Of a stretch of 64,000 bases of DNA, positions 32,497-44,209 are shown piece by piece; the first letter of the stretch is position 1; every line of letters begins with the position of its first letter. The notes under the pieces were generated by a model. It did not search any database. It saw nothing but the letters and a program-made list of their open reading frames with translations, and was not told the DNA's origin. The translations under genes and the position numbers were made by a program. The DNA is from Conoideocrella luteorostrata (lineage: Eukaryota > Ascomycota > Sordariomycetes > Hypocreales > Clavicipitaceae): positions 1 to 64,000 of the forward strand of contig JASWJB010000175.1 in NCBI GenBank assembly GCA_032433595.1, given 5' to 3'.

Positions 32497-33019
32497 GATC
32501 GGTATGTGATATCCTCTACGAAGCAACGGGAAGATTTAGTTACTGGCGTGGCTATGGGTTGTTTACTTTAAAGGTCACGTGGTGCTTCTCGTCTCCTAGG
32601 CAGACCCCAGACAAACCTTGCCTAGGTAATGAGCACCCAAGAGATTTGGCGGATTCTGCCGTGAAATACCGCTTCACAAACTAGCCACACCCCGCCACAC
32701 CCCACCATCCATTCAGAGCACAGCAAATTATCAAAATTATGACTCTTTCAACCACTAAATCTCCCCGCCACGAACGAACCGAATCGCAATTTTTTAACCG
32801 GCCACTGGCATTTTTGTTGTGCCAGAAAATCCCAGAACCTTGAAATTTTGATATCTCAGTCCAACGAGAGGCGTCCGATAGTTTTACGTTCAAAAGCGGT
32901 GACGAAGTTTTGGGATCCGACCCCACGTTTTATATACCTCCCCTTCCCTATCCTTCAAACAACATAGGTTAAATTTTTTTTTTTTTGGGAAGTGTAACGG
33001 CAAAGTCAATACCGCTAAG
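32497..33019. other. Divergent promoter region, BUB3 / eIF2-alpha
   Basis: About 520 bp between two divergent housekeeping genes. A poly-T run lies near 32977, just upstream of the eIF2-alpha start. No gene seen. Confidence 0.5.
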
Positions 33020-34180
33020 ATGTCGTTAACAAACTGCCGTTTTTATGAGGAGAAGTACCCGGAGATCGACAGCTTCGTCATGGTCAATGTGAAGCAGGTT
33101 CGTTCAGAAAGATTGGGCTACATCGGAAGGCATGACGATTTGGATCTGACTGGTGTACACAGATCGCCGAAATGGGTGCTTACGTCAAGCTTCTTGAGTA
33201 CGATAACATCGATGGCATGATTCTCCTCTCCGAATTGTCGCGACGACGTATCCGAAGTATCCAGAAGCTCATTAGAGTCGGGCGTAACGAGGTTGTTGTC
33301 GTGCTTCGTGTCGACAAGGAGAAGGGTATGTGTAGTCATTCGGTTTTCTGGTCGCTGCCCGAATCCCACGGACCAATCTTGTGACGATACAAAGTAAAAT
33401 TTAACAGGCTTACGCAGGCTACATTGATCTTTCCAAGCGACGTGTGTCTCCCGAGGATATGGTCAAGTGCGAAGAACGATATAACAAGAGCAAGACTGTA
33501 CACCTGATCATGCGACACGTCGCCGAGAAGACCCAAACCCCTATCGAGACTCTGTACGAGACTATTGCTTGGCCTTTGAACAAGAGATACGGCCATGCCA
33601 TTGATGCTTTCAAGCTGTCTATCACGTATGTACGACAATTAGTGGATTGCCGTCAAATCTTATGTCCTAATTTGTCTTTAGGAATCCCGAAGTCTGGAAT
33701 GATATTTCTTTCCCCAGCAAACCAGTTGACGACGAATTGAAGCTGTACATTAGCAAGCGACTGACCCCTCAGCGTACCAAGGTCCGAGCTGATGTCGAAG
33801 TTACTTGCTTTGGTTATGAGGGTATTGATGCTGTAAAAACTGCTTTGAGAACCGCTGAGGCTGGCAATACCGCCGAGGGAGCCAATGCCGACACCCAGGT
33901 CAAGGTTAAGCTTGTCTCTCCACCACTATACGTGCTTACAAGCACTTCGTTCGACAAGAACCAGGGAATTACTCAATTGCAAGCGGCTATTGAGGGAATA
34001 AGGAAAAGCATCGTGGCCGCTGGTGGCAACTTGACTGTGAAGATGGAGCCCAAGGCCGTGACGGAGAGCGATGACGCCGAATTGCAGGCCTTGATGGAGA
34101 AGAGAGAACGCGAGAACGCCGAGGTCAGCGGTGACGAGAGTCTGAGCGAGAGCGACGACAATATCCCTGAAACCATCTAA
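33020..34180 (+). CDS. SUI2: Translation initiation factor eIF2, alpha subunit
   Basis: Four exons, 33020-33097, 33163-33325, 33418-33625 and 33682-34180, encode 315 residues (yeast Sui2 is 304). The protein is part of the eIF2-GTP-Met-tRNAi complex. The N-terminal S1 domain reads [20 protein letters not shown]. The regulatory serine in [12 protein letters not shown] is residue 52 counting Met1, equal to Ser51 of the mature protein and the site phosphorylated by Gcn2-type kinases. A helical domain ([14 protein letters not shown]) and the C-terminal alpha/beta domain follow. The tail is acidic ([11 protein letters not shown]), as in other fungi. Introns have canonical GT/AG ends and fungal branch sites. 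Confidence 0.97.
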
Positions 34181-34951
34181 ACCAACGACAAATCACGAAC
34201 AAATGAACGAAGCTGGAAAATGAAAGAAGTCGACGGCTGATGTTCTCATGACGACAGAGATGATGGGTGTGACAAGCATTGACGCTTCGTAATCTTATCA
34301 ATCCGGGCATGCGACGTGGCAAAAGTGCAGTTTAGATTTTTTTTTTTTTCTTATTTAAAACCCGAAGAGGGACTACATGAGGGCCATGAAAAATGGCGTT
34401 GGTTGGGGAGATATGTCAATATCGGCATTTCATGTAGCTATCGAAGTAGCACGTGACGCTTTCAAAATGGCGTTGGGAGATTGATGAGGTTGTATTTAAA
34501 TAAACATGCATACATCTCAAGAGTCCTAGTGGTTTCATATTACAACCTTTTCGTTGTGTGCATAATTCTGGGGTCGACACAAAAAGGAACGTAGCGCGCC
34601 TTGGTCTCTTATGTGCCAAAATGGTGCTGCCATATCACTGCCATTAATGATAGCCTTGCTCAACATTTGGCACATTGATTAACTAAACAATACATGAGAG
34701 AGAATTTTTGTTCTTATCTCAATATGAGTATCTTCAGAGTAAGTTTGAGTAGCTAGAATAAATACTCATTTTGGCATTCAGGATTGGTTGCTCCTCGCAG
34801 TGACAGTTTCTGTACCCACCACAATCCATTCGTGCGCGCGTTCCGTCCCAACAGCCGCGGCTTGTGTCGAACCTCTTCTAATCTCAATTCTTCAATCAGC
34901 TCACCAACACCCGATTTCCATAGGGCTCTTTGCTCGCGCCTCTACGGCTCA
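34181..34951. other. Intergenic region
   Basis: Contains a poly-T run near 34336-34350. In-frame sequence upstream of the IMP2 start codon (back to about 34784) has no ATG and is likely leader. No gene seen. Confidence 0.45.
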
Positions 34952-35603
34952 ATGCGCAAATCAACGGCTCTCGGGTCAATATGGGCGCGATTGAAATGGC
35001 AGCAGCCGAGTGTCGCTAGAACTACAGCCTTGAATCTGATTGGATTTGCGACCTGGATCCCCGCCATTGCGTGGTTCAATCTCCATGTTGCGGAACTGAC
35101 GCTGGTCGATGGAGCGTCTATGTATCCGTTTATGAATGAAGATAAAGATTCGACACTACGACGAGATGTGATTTTGAACTACAAGTGGTCGCCGCAAGAT
35201 GGCCTGGAGAGAGGAATGGTTGTTACTTTGAGGTTTGTTCTGTGCTTATGTTGGCGACATCGTGTCTTCAAAAGCCGATTTATTCTCGGCATTTGAGTTT
35301 CTGATTACATCTCTCTTCATTAGAAGTCCGAATCACCCCGAGATTACAGCAGTCAAGCGAGTAGTTGCGCTAGAAGGAGACGTCGTAAAGACAAAGACGC
35401 CATATCCCATTTCGACAGTCAAGATACCTCAAGGGCACATATGGGTTGAAGGAGATGGGCCACCAGGATCAAGCTTAGACAGCAATACCTATGGGCCTGT
35501 GTCGAAGAGGCTGCTTACAGGCAGGGTTACACATGTTGTTTTTCCCTTCAGGAAGTTTGGGCCTGTCAGATGGCGGGAGCATGAGCGGAAGCTGGTTGGA
35601 TGA
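34952..35603 (+). CDS. IMP2: Mitochondrial inner membrane peptidase subunit 2
   Basis: Two exons, 34952-35232 and 35324-35603, encode 186 residues. The product is an S26-family serine peptidase that removes sorting signals from proteins in the inner membrane facing the intermembrane space. An N-terminal membrane helix (NLIGFATWIPAIAWFNLHV) precedes the catalytic Ser motif GASMYPFMN. The catalytic Lys lies in ITAVKRVVALEGD, and the box IWVEGDGPPGSSLDSNTYGP is the family's conserved C-terminal block. The Asn/Ser at GPPGSSLDSNTYGPV matches the Imp2 rather than the Imp1 pattern. The intron starts GTTTGT and ends CATTAG. The first in-frame ATG was chosen because upstream frame has none. Confidence 0.92.
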
Positions 35604-36269
35604 GACTCGAGGGGCGGTGTTGAGATAAGGGATTGTAAACTATCAGAGCTGTATAACATCGGTTTGAGTGGCTGCGGAGATTGTAAACTACGAAGATATA
35701 ACCCAATAAATCAAGATACGGATAAGTCATTGGCATATGTGCCTTCCTTTCCTTCGACCTTTGCATGCGCTGGCTGTTAATCTTGCATGAATCAAGTTTT
35801 TGGCAGGTGCTGCACGGACCACCTCCAAATGGCGATAACCCTATGGAGTACTCCGTAGTCCGTACGGAGTATTGCAGTCGGGCATCTCAGGCAGGTGTGG
35901 TATGCGACAGCACCGAAGAGTACGGAGTACACCAACGGTGCCTGCCCAAGCAGCCAGGGCGCAGTAAAAAAGTGGCTCGGGGATAATGTCGGAGAGAAAA
36001 GTTCTATGCGCCAACCAAAGCACTCGCATAGATACAGGACGCAACGTCATTCATTTCATTTGCTTATCCCGAAACGAACCAATCCTCGTTACACAGCAGC
36101 AGCAGCAAGAGAGAAGAGCACGGCGACCACCACTCGTTTTAAAATATTGTTTTGACTCCAGCCTTGTGTTTTTGCTATTTGTTGACCTCGCATCGGGTCC
36201 TCTGGACCTCCCCATCCCCTCTGGTTTTCTACTCCTATATATCTGCGGTCTCGACAGTGGCGCTGGGCC
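35604..36269. other. Intergenic region with motif cluster
   Basis: Holds three exact TACTCCGTA/TACGGAGTA copies within 81 bp (35849, 35863 and 35921) and a short CAG run near 36098. No gene seen. Confidence 0.5.
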
Positions 36270-37637
36270 ATGCCCCTTGCCTCGCAACTTTCGGATTTCT
36301 TCTTCTCCGGTTCGTCCACTGTGACTACAAGTAACAGCAACGATTTGGACGTTGTTGGTTTACAAAGGCCAACTCGCGATGCCGGTGTATACTCGAACCA
36401 CCCGTCCAATCACAGTACCGTCATAGGGCTCGACGAAGGCCATACCATGAAAAGCGACGATGTTGAGGCTGAAGCCCGGCCGCCTTACCTCCATGTATGT
36501 GCATTATTGAGATACATTGTCAATGCTGGCCGGTTGTTGGCTTTGCCGATGTCTCCAAGACAGAGCATTTGTTAACCCTCTTTTAGGCCATGATTGCGGG
36601 TGGCATTGGAGGCTCGACAGGAGATTTGCTCATGCATTCTTTGGATACGGTAAAGACGCGGCAGCAAGGTGATCCAAATACTCCACCGAAATACACATCC
36701 TTAGGACGATCGTACTATACAATATGGAGACAAGAGGGCATTCGTCGGGGCTTATATGGGGGTTGGATCCCAGCCTTGGGAGGCTCCTTTCCTGGGACTG
36801 TCATGTTTTTCGGGACATACGAATGGAGCAAACGATTCCTGATAGATCATGGACTGCAACAACATTTGGCTTATCTCTCAGCAGGTAAACAATGCCTGTT
36901 CACTTGCCTATACCCTGCACTACGATCTCGCCTCTAACATTATTATAGGATTTCTTGGTGATCTTGCTGCATCCATCGTCTACGTCCCGTCGGAAGTCCT
37001 CAAGACTCGATTACAGCTACAGGGTCGATATAATAATCCTCATTTCAAATCCGGCTACAACTACCGAGGCACCGTGGATGCCGCTCGCACGATTGTTCGG
37101 ATTGAAGGCGCAGCAGCCCTTTTCCACGGATATAAGGCTACATTATATCGAGACCTGCCATTTTCAGCTTTGCAGTTCATGTTTTGGGAGCAGTTCCATG
37201 CTTGGGCGAGAGTGTACAAGCAGAGTCGCGAGATTGGCGTGCCCTTGGAGCTTCTCACTGGTGCTGCGGCAGGTGGTTTGGCTGGAGTCATCACCTGTCC
37301 TCTCGACGTTGTCAAGACTAGACTACAAACACAAGTGAATCCCCCGGCTGACCCGACAAGCAAACTTAAAGAAGTCAATGCCGCGCAGAAACGACACATA
37401 TCTACCTCGTCACCCAGCACTCACAGACCCCAGCCAGGCGCAATCGCACTGCACACGTCATCCGTCATCACCGGCTTGAAGGTCATCTATCGCACCGAGG
37501 GTATCGCCGGCTGGTTCCGTGGCGTCGGGCCCCGTGGCGTCTGGACGTTCATTCAAAGCGGTTGTATGCTGTTTTTGTATCAGCGCCTGCTGCATCAGCT
37601 CCAAGTCGTCATGCCTGCCGAGCGTGAGAACCCTTGA
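36270..37637 (+). CDS. Mitochondrial carrier family protein, Mme1/YMR166C-like
   Basis: Three exons, 36270-36494, 36587-36884 and 36949-37637, encode 403 residues. It has the three tandem ~100-residue carrier repeats, each with a P-x-D/E-x-x-K/R signature variant: SLDTVKTRQQ, VPSEVLKTRLQLQG and CPLDVVKTRLQTQV. The first repeat opens with AGGIGGSTGDLLMHSLD, typical of the fungal group containing yeast Mme1, proposed as an inner-membrane Mg2+ exporter. The N-terminal ~75 residues are poorly conserved and may be a variable extension. A basic, Pro/Ser-rich loop interrupts the third repeat (residues ~315-350), a feature of filamentous-fungal members. The transported substrate is inferred from the family. 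Confidence 0.88.
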
Positions 37638-38134
37638 ATAGATCGCTGTATCTATTAGTGCTACTATCGATGTCCAACACCGAGGAAGTCTCTCGGAGGA
37701 GAACCGCGGACAAACACCATGCACCCATCATCTCGAATCGCATTTATAGTTGAAGACCATGTACAGAAAATAGAAAGCGAGAATTGTATTATATTATGAG
37801 AAGGAGGAAGCACGCCAAGGAATAGCGTAGGAGGCGGTTAAATACATAGATGGCAATATCATTGATTGGCGTTTGCGGATAAGAGTCGGACATTACACTT
37901 GTTCTATGACTTCTTTTCATATGTACATAGACGGTGCACCTTGAGGGCGCTAGCTCTCCAAACAATACAAAACTTTGAATACCAGCTGGATTTTCTTAGT
38001 GTGAGGAGCACCGAGTCTCCATGAAATCCAGCCAGTATGGACCCGTGAAGGTGATTTCTTTTTCTTGGGCAGGTATCTCAAAATGTATTGCAGATTTGCT
38101 TGCTAATAAAATCACATCTCTCGCACTCTTGCCA
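37638..38134. other. Short convergent intergenic region
   Basis: Shared 3' region of the carrier gene and the unknown gene at 38135-39314. No gene seen. Confidence 0.5.
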
Positions 38135-39314
38135 CTAATCGCTATCGCTTTCCTGCAGAACGGGCCACTCATCAAAGTCCTCCATCCTCTCGACAAGTTG
38201 ATCTCTCGCTAAGCACACCGCAATAGCCACCGTCAAAGCATTCCACACACTTTGATGACGATCCATAAAGTGCATGTCCACGTGGAAACTAACATACGCG
38301 TCATAGCCTTTGGCGCTGTCTACCGTAAGAAGAAATGCACTCGACCGGAGTATAAATAGGCCATACACAACAGGCGGTTTCCGCCTATATATGACTTCCT
38401 CTTCCTGCCCCTCCGCTCGCCTCTTCGAGTCCTCATTCATAATCCCCAAGAACTTATCTACTAGCGCATCCGAGATGCTCACGTTGGTATGTCTGTAGCT
38501 GGCGTTGACAGCATCCCAGAAGTTCACATCGCGATCAACTCTCAAGAATTCTCGCTGCACCGTGGCCAAGGCCCTCATGCGCTGCTCCATAAGGCTGGTA
38601 ATTTCATGTTCTTCGAGAGTTGCATCAAGCACGGCGGTGATCATGTTAGGCACGAACCGAAGGTGGGAATAGTTGCCGTCTTCGGCGGCCCATGAAATAT
38701 ACCTATCGAGTGACTTCTTGATAAGAGGCGGGCCTTTCTGGCGGAGGCCTGACTGGATGGTTGTTCGGACCGAGGAGGTCAAGTCTATGAGGCGGAGGAG
38801 AGCTGTGGTTGCTTTTATCATGTTAGCTTTACAGGTACGAATATATGTGTAGGGTGATTTGACAGGCTGAAAAGACTGAAATACCGGGAAAGTCTTTCCC
38901 AGAGCGACTGTACACAATCGGCCGAATATGATCCTTTGTCCCGAAAACGGTATCCAGCATGGGAATACCTCGAAAATCCACATCCCAATGCCCAGGGAGG
39001 ATGGGTCTCTCTGCCCTCTGGAAGAGGATTTCAAAAAGGCGTTCTTCGTCTCTGGCCCAAGTACTTGCCCCCGGATACCTCTCCTTCTCCAGTTCCAACT
39101 CCAGCTGCGTATCCGTTTCCTGCTCCGCAGACGCATCGCTTTCGTAGCCCCGGTCCAGGGTTTCTAGAATTGAGACCTCGGTCTCTTCTTCCTTGATGGC
39201 CATGGCTTCTGCTTTGTCGCTCGAAGGTGACTCTGCGATAGGGACTGACGGCGGTAGCATACGACCCGGTGAAGCCGGTAGGGAGGGATCGTTGGAAGGA
39301 GCAGCGGCTTCCAT
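38135..39314 (-). CDS. Conserved fungal protein of unknown function
   Basis: Two exons on the minus strand, 39314-38885 and 38811-38135, encode 368 residues. The 73 nt intron starts GTATTT and ends AAAAG. The N-terminal ~90 residues are acidic and low-complexity. From about residue 95 the sequence looks like a folded, mostly helical domain with the striking segments GHWDVDFRGIPMLDTVF, ALLRLIDLTSSVRTTIQSGL, YISWAAEDGNYSHLRFVPN and FDEWPVLQES at the end. I recognise no named domain and see no catalytic signature or membrane helix. It reads like a conserved Pezizomycotina protein, possibly a structural partner in a nuclear complex, but that is a guess. Confidence 0.78.
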
Positions 39315-40350
39315 TTTTGAAGGGAGAGATGAGAATATAAGAAAGTTTTTAAGTTTTTTTTTAATCTAGTAAACAGGTGGTGGTGCGGTATGAGAGTGAG
39401 TGAGAGTGATGCAGCATTGGTTAAATAAGCGTTAACAAAGCATGAAAGGTGAACAACAGGGCTTAGTGTAACTTTGTAATTCATGTGCGAAGCGGGAGTT
39501 GGACAAAGGAAGGTGTTTGACGGATGGTGGGACAAAAAGCCGGCGATGACGAGAATTCATGAATAAATCTTGAAAATTGAATGCGGTAACGTGCGGAATG
39601 CTAGGTGCATGAGACATGCATTTTTTTGTCTGAAGTGCTTCATGTTGTTCAGCTGGACATGTGTGTTGAACCGGCGACACTAGTTAGCTGGGCGCAAGAT
39701 TCAAGCCAGGTCGGGAGGTGAGGGAGTGCTGCAGGTGTCACGGTGGGGGGCATAAACGCATGGAAAGGGACCACTGGCTGCGCTGTTTTATATGTGATAA
39801 GGTTGCGCAGTACGGAGTACTCTGTAGTAATTTGCTAAACCGGTGGTTAGTTAGGTGGCGCTTGCGGAATCGCGTGTTCGCGGACGTTTACGTTGTTTGT
39901 GTAACTAGCTACCAACCGACATTAGTGACTGACAATTACCGACTAGTAGTGTAAGAAAACAAGCTAATTCAAAATCCCCCTGTCCCTCGTTCTATTTTCT
40001 TCGAAGTTTGTTTTGCCTTGATTACTGCTCGCTCGAAGGATGGATGGACAGCGCTCTATTATCCATGTTGTTCAACACCTGCACAATGCACTACTAGGCT
40101 TGATGCCTAACAAGTACAGAGTGGCCCTTAGCTATAGTTAAGTAAGTATTTACCTATGAGTAGTATCTCCGTATTTTCGCAACCGACCCCGCACGCACTG
40201 GGATGGCACGCACAATGGACGCCATCCATTCACATTCAAAGCCGCCAATACCAGTCTAATTCAGATCAGTATCTGCCAGTTCGCAGGTCAGCATCAACAA
40301 AGGGCTTCAGCTTTGTGGACTATAATCTCACTATCCATCAGTACTGCACC
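39315..40350. other. Divergent promoter region
   Basis: About 1 kb between the unknown gene and the oxygenase gene. One exact TACGGAGTA copy lies at 39811. The open frame of the oxygenase extends upstream to an ATG at 40156, but that segment is poorly conserved in appearance. Confidence 0.5.
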
Positions 40351-41478
40351 ATGGCCACCGAGCTCGTCAACCCAGCAAGCCCGGACATAACCTACATCAG
40401 AGTTGCGTCGCCCACTGGCCCCGTCACGAGAACCGTTTTACGCACTCCTCTACGCGATGCACTGCCATCCGAAATACCCGTCATCGATATTTCTCCTATT
40501 TTCAGTCCCCATCTAGAGGATCGTGAAGCAGTCGCTCGGCAGGTCAACCATGCCGCCACAAACATTGGCTTCTTCTACATCAAGAACCATGGGGTCGAGA
40601 CCGCCGTCATACAAGACACTTACAACGCAGCACTGGAATTTTACCGCCAGGACCTTGATCAAAAGCTGAAAGCTACTGTCGCTCAAAGCTCCCGCTACAA
40701 CGGCTACCGCGCTCCAGATACGATGCGTCTCAATCCTGATGAGGGCCTCGATCTACGGGAAGCTTTCTCCATCACATATGACCCCAGGCTTGACCCAAAC
40801 GTCACACACGTCCAGGATATTCCAGCCATTGCAAAGGAACATCTCACCATGGAGGATCACCATTTCACCGCTACGCAGAATGTGCCGAACTTTAAGAGCG
40901 CAACCACGACCTACTTTCGCTCGTGTTTGGCTTTGGCTAGAGCTCTCACTCGCACGTTTGCTCTCTCGCTCGGTCTCCCTGAGACGACATTCGATAGCAA
41001 AATCGCGTATCCAGACGTAGCCCTCAATATGAATTATTACCCTCCCATTCGTGACGGTGGCTCTGTCGAACCGGGTGATCCAGACGCCGGAGTTTCTATA
41101 GGCTCTCACACCGATTTCCAGCTCTTCACTATTCTGTGGCAGGACATGGTAGGCGGCTTACAAGTCCTCAACAGAAACGGACAGTGGATTAATGCTAAAC
41201 CTATGCCTGATACTTTTGTGGTGAACATTGCAGATTGTCTTCAAAGAATTACCAACGATAAATACGTGAGTACAATTCACAGAGCGCAGAACTGGAGCGG
41301 CAAGGAACGCGTCAGCTTTGCATTCTTCTGGGGATTCGGGCTCCATGAGACATGTGAGGTCTTGAAAAATTGTATTGAGGCTGGGGAGAAGAAGAAGTAT
41401 GAAGATATTCAATGCTGGGAGTGGTTGAGGAAGAGGGTGGATGATATGACGCAGCTGGATAAAGAAAAGGAGGCGTGA
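40351..41478 (+). CDS. 2-oxoglutarate/Fe(II)-dependent oxygenase, isopenicillin N synthase-like
   Basis: Single exon. I chose the ATG at 40351 (375 residues, good ACC-ATG-G context); an in-frame ATG at 40156 would add 65 residues of basic, unstructured sequence. The protein has the DIOX_N domain (IPVIDISPIFS, then NIGFFYIKNHGV) and the C-terminal 2OG-FeII domain. The iron ligands are visible as the HTD pair in GSHTDFQLFTILW and the distal His in STIHRAQNWSGKERVSFAFF, whose Arg-x-Ser binds 2-oxoglutarate. Such enzymes hydroxylate, desaturate or cyclise small molecules. There is no biosynthetic partner gene next to it, so the substrate cannot be predicted. Confidence 0.9.
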   Translation: MATELVNPASPDITYIRVASPTGPVTRTVLRTPLRDALPSEIPVIDISPIFSPHLEDREAVARQVNHAATNIGFFYIKNHGVETAVIQDTYNAALEFYRQDLDQKLKATVAQSSRYNGYRAPDTMRLNPDEGLDLREAFSITYDPRLDPNVTHVQDIPAIAKEHLTMEDHHFTATQNVPNFKSATTTYFRSCLALARALTRTFALSLGLPETTFDSKIAYPDVALNMNYYPPIRDGGSVEPGDPDAGVSIGSHTDFQLFTILWQDMVGGLQVLNRNGQWINAKPMPDTFVVNIADCLQRITNDKYVSTIHRAQNWSGKERVSFAFFWGFGLHETCEVLKNCIEAGEKKKYEDIQCWEWLRKRVDDMTQLDKEKEA

Positions 41479-42179
41479 GTTGGAAATGGCCCGTTTGTGT
41501 CACTTCTTGGTATAACTGTTATGGTGAATCAAGGAATTTCGTAAATTTAGTCGATATTCTCCGACTGGTTATAACTGGTCTCTATTACATTTTGTTTCAT
41601 GTTGCTGGCTCCAGTATGTTGATGATAACTGTGGATGAGAACCACTGAAAACCACAATCATTAAAGCTAAATAAATTTAGTAAAAGATAAATAGCTAATG
41701 AAGGTGAGCTTCGAAAAGGATTGAAATCGAAATACTCTCCAACCAATTCTCTGTGACATATTAAATCTTCTCAAAAGCAATGCATATTGTTCGTGCCAAT
41801 GAGAAATTGCAGACCTCCAACTATTCGCAATCCTTGACAACGGCACGAATGGAGTCGAATGCTCCTTAGAGACCCTATAAATCATTGACCTCGAGCGAGA
41901 AATTGTTTAATATCAGCCCCGACAAGATGGCCTAATTTGGAAGATGGGTATTAGGCTCGCCCGCTGTCCAGAGTTGCTTGCAGCTAACCAAACGGACGTC
42001 CGCAAGTTCCACAATGGGACTTTCACAACTGGTGGAGCATCTTCCTTGCTTAAGTGCTGGTCGGCGTGCTTACATAACGATCCCTGGGTTGCGCTTGACC
42101 CACCATCCGTGGGCCCATGAAATATTTTGGAGCTTCATTACACGGATCGCGGCCAACCTCATCCGCACATCACACGACA
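41479..42179. other. Intergenic region
   Basis: About 700 bp with no supported gene; AT-rich 3' flank of the oxygenase, then the promoter of the ribosomal protein gene. Confidence 0.5.
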
Positions 42180-42854
42180 ATGGCCGAAGCAGCAAAAGCG
42201 GCGGCTCGCCAATTGCCAGGCTTTAGACTGGGCCAAAAGCAGGTATTTCTGTACGTTGGATCATAACCTCCCCTTCCCCTCCCAGTAGCTAATCGCAATG
42301 CTAGGCCCAACCACGTCATCACCTTTCTGCGAAAGGAGCACCTCCCTCCCAATGAAGCCTGCTTCCAGGTCCCCATTCGGTTCACAAAGTTCGATCTGCG
42401 CGACTACTTGTGGAACTTGTACAATGTGGAAGTCACCAAGGTCCGGTCATTCGTCAAACAACAACCGCTCACACAAAAGAACTCCCATTCGCGATCGTGG
42501 TACCGGCCGCAGCCGCTGAAGATTATGACAGTCGAGTTGGCAAAGCCGTTCCAGTGGCCTGAATTGCCGAGCGATCTGGAGCCGTGGAACCATGAGCTGT
42601 GGAAGATGAGAGAGGACATGATGGAGAAGCGCAACGAGGAGCAAATTAATCAGCACAAGTTCCAAATCCCGATGAAGAGCAAGGAGCCGCTGTCGAAGGA
42701 GAGAAAAGAGCTGGCTAATTTAGCGAAGAAGATGGCTTCCGGAGAGATTAAATGGTCGAATGACGTGGTGTTGGATCCTAAGTGGGATGCTTTATTGGCT
42801 AAGGAGAAGTTGGTCGAGGCGAAGGAGGTAAAAAAGAATGATGTTCAACCATGA
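42180..42854 (+). CDS. MRP20: Mitochondrial large-subunit ribosomal protein uL23m
   Basis: Two exons, 42180-42250 and 42305-42854, encode 206 residues. uL23 sits at the exit of the ribosomal tunnel. The core is ITFLRKEHLPPNEACFQVPI, then KFDLRDYLWNLYNVEV and KVRSFVKQQP, the usual uL23 beta-alpha pattern; the region around YRPQPLKIMTVELAKPFQWP is typical of the fungal mitochondrial protein. The C-terminal half is a charged extension (FQIPMKSKEPLSKERKELAN) found in fungal mitoribosome members. The intron (54 nt) starts GTACGT and ends GCTAG. It is a compact housekeeping gene, 203 bp from the convergent MT-A70 gene. Confidence 0.92.
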
Positions 42855-43057
42855 GTTACACGGAATTACGAATTAAAAAAAAAAAGAAGGAGGGGGGAAT
42901 AATATGGTGTGAAACATCATGAAAAACCAGCGCATAGCCTTGTACGATACGCAGGCACGACTGTACATTACTGTAGCGATAGAGGGGGAACTGGAACGCC
43001 GACTTCACATGAGAGAGTTGGATTTCTGGGTCAAGAAGAAAACAGTTCTTGACTTTT

Positions 43058-44209
43058 TTATTCTTGTGCCCAATACTGTTGATCTTGAAACTTAAGGACT
43101 TGATCTCCCCAACACCACCATCCCGCCGTCAAGTTCCGCGCGAATATCTCTAGGCCTAGGTAGTTGCTTTCACCGAAAACATCCTCAAACAATCCCCGTA
43201 AGTTAGGTTTCCTGGAGTGAGCATCCGGGGCAGCAATAATCACCTTCGACTTGAGGTTTGTAGGAGTCGATGTCCCAACGCGCTTGGCAATAAGAATCTT
43301 TTCCCAAGGCTTCCTCCACGTTGAATTCACGTCAAAAATTGGCTCTCCCAAGGCCGTGATCTTGAACCAAGTCCACTCAGCAGCTAATTCCACGCCCCAT
43401 GATGCAAATACGCCTGTAGGAGACGTTAGGAAATCTGGTATTGTTGCCTTGTTAGTGATCCAAATGGCTACCAGGCCACTGCTGTCTAGATGCGCCGAAA
43501 CAGGTATGCTGGTCAGCAAGTCTCGCATCTCAGCGAGGTTAGTCACCGTGGCATATTTGTCTGTTCGTCTTTTAGCGGAGCGATTAGGCCACGGGGGATC
43601 AAGCACAATGAGTTTGAATGCTGGTGCCGTATCACTAAAGGTCTGTCTCTGGCCGTCAATGGACCCGTGCAAATTGGTGGTTTCGGGAACAGGTAAATAG
43701 GCTGCGGTCTCTGAGTTGGAGGGAGTTGCAGGGGATGAGAGGCGAGGAAGATGAAATGGCCCGCTGTAATTGTCATGTAGTGACTGCAAAGCGCTCTCTA
43801 CGGAAGCCGCTGTCATCAAATCGCTGATTTGGGCGGCAGGGGATTGAGCCTGCCAATTGTGTGCCGCTGCTCCATGTCGTGGACTCCTCTTCGGATCCGG
43901 CGTCGGGAAGGGTTCACTCGGCGGTGTGTCTGAGTAGATGCGGCGCTGGGGGAGGTGTCCTGGCAAAACTTGGCTGTACTCGAGGGACCGTGGAATATCT
44001 AGCAATATGACGGTTTTGTCTGCGCTCTGGTAGATGACGAAGGACGGAATTTTGACATCGCAGGACTCAGACATGAGAGGCTTGAAATGATGGCGGACCA
44101 CTGTGAGGTGACTTGTTGCTGATGGCCGGTGACAAGTCTTGCATTGTGTTGTTATCGAACTTGATGGGCGTGGCTGAGAAGCCACTGGTGAATCGGAAAA
44201 GTGGTCCAC
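43058..44209 (-). CDS. MT-A70 family adenine N6-methyltransferase, METTL4-like
   Basis: Single-exon frame of 383 residues. The catalytic DPPW motif is seen in KLIVLDPPWPNRSAKR (about residue 200), followed by the MT-A70 signature LVAIWITNK, EWTWFKITALGEPIFD, WRKPWEKILIAKR and the C-terminal GWWCWGDQVLKFQ. The overall arrangement, with SFVIYQSADKTVILLDIPRS near the N-terminus and no METTL3/14 landmarks, matches the METTL4 subfamily, whose members methylate U2 snRNA (m6Am) or, in some reports, DNA adenine. The start is uncertain: conserved-looking sequence begins at Met46 (44074), and the preceding 45 residues are low-complexity. Confidence 0.88.
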   Translation of the reverse strand: MDHFSDSPVASQPRPSSSITTQCKTCHRPSATSHLTVVRHHFKPLMSESCDVKIPSFVIYQSADKTVILLDIPRSLEYSQVLPGHLPQRRIYSDTPPSEPFPTPDPKRSPRHGAAAHNWQAQSPAAQISDLMTAASVESALQSLHDNYSGPFHLPRLSSPATPSNSETAAYLPVPETTNLHGSIDGQRQTFSDTAPAFKLIVLDPPWPNRSAKRRTDKYATVTNLAEMRDLLTSIPVSAHLDSSGLVAIWITNKATIPDFLTSPTGVFASWGVELAAEWTWFKITALGEPIFDVNSTWRKPWEKILIAKRVGTSTPTNLKSKVIIAAPDAHSRKPNLRGLFEDVFGESNYLGLEIFARNLTAGWWCWGDQVLKFQDQQYWAQE

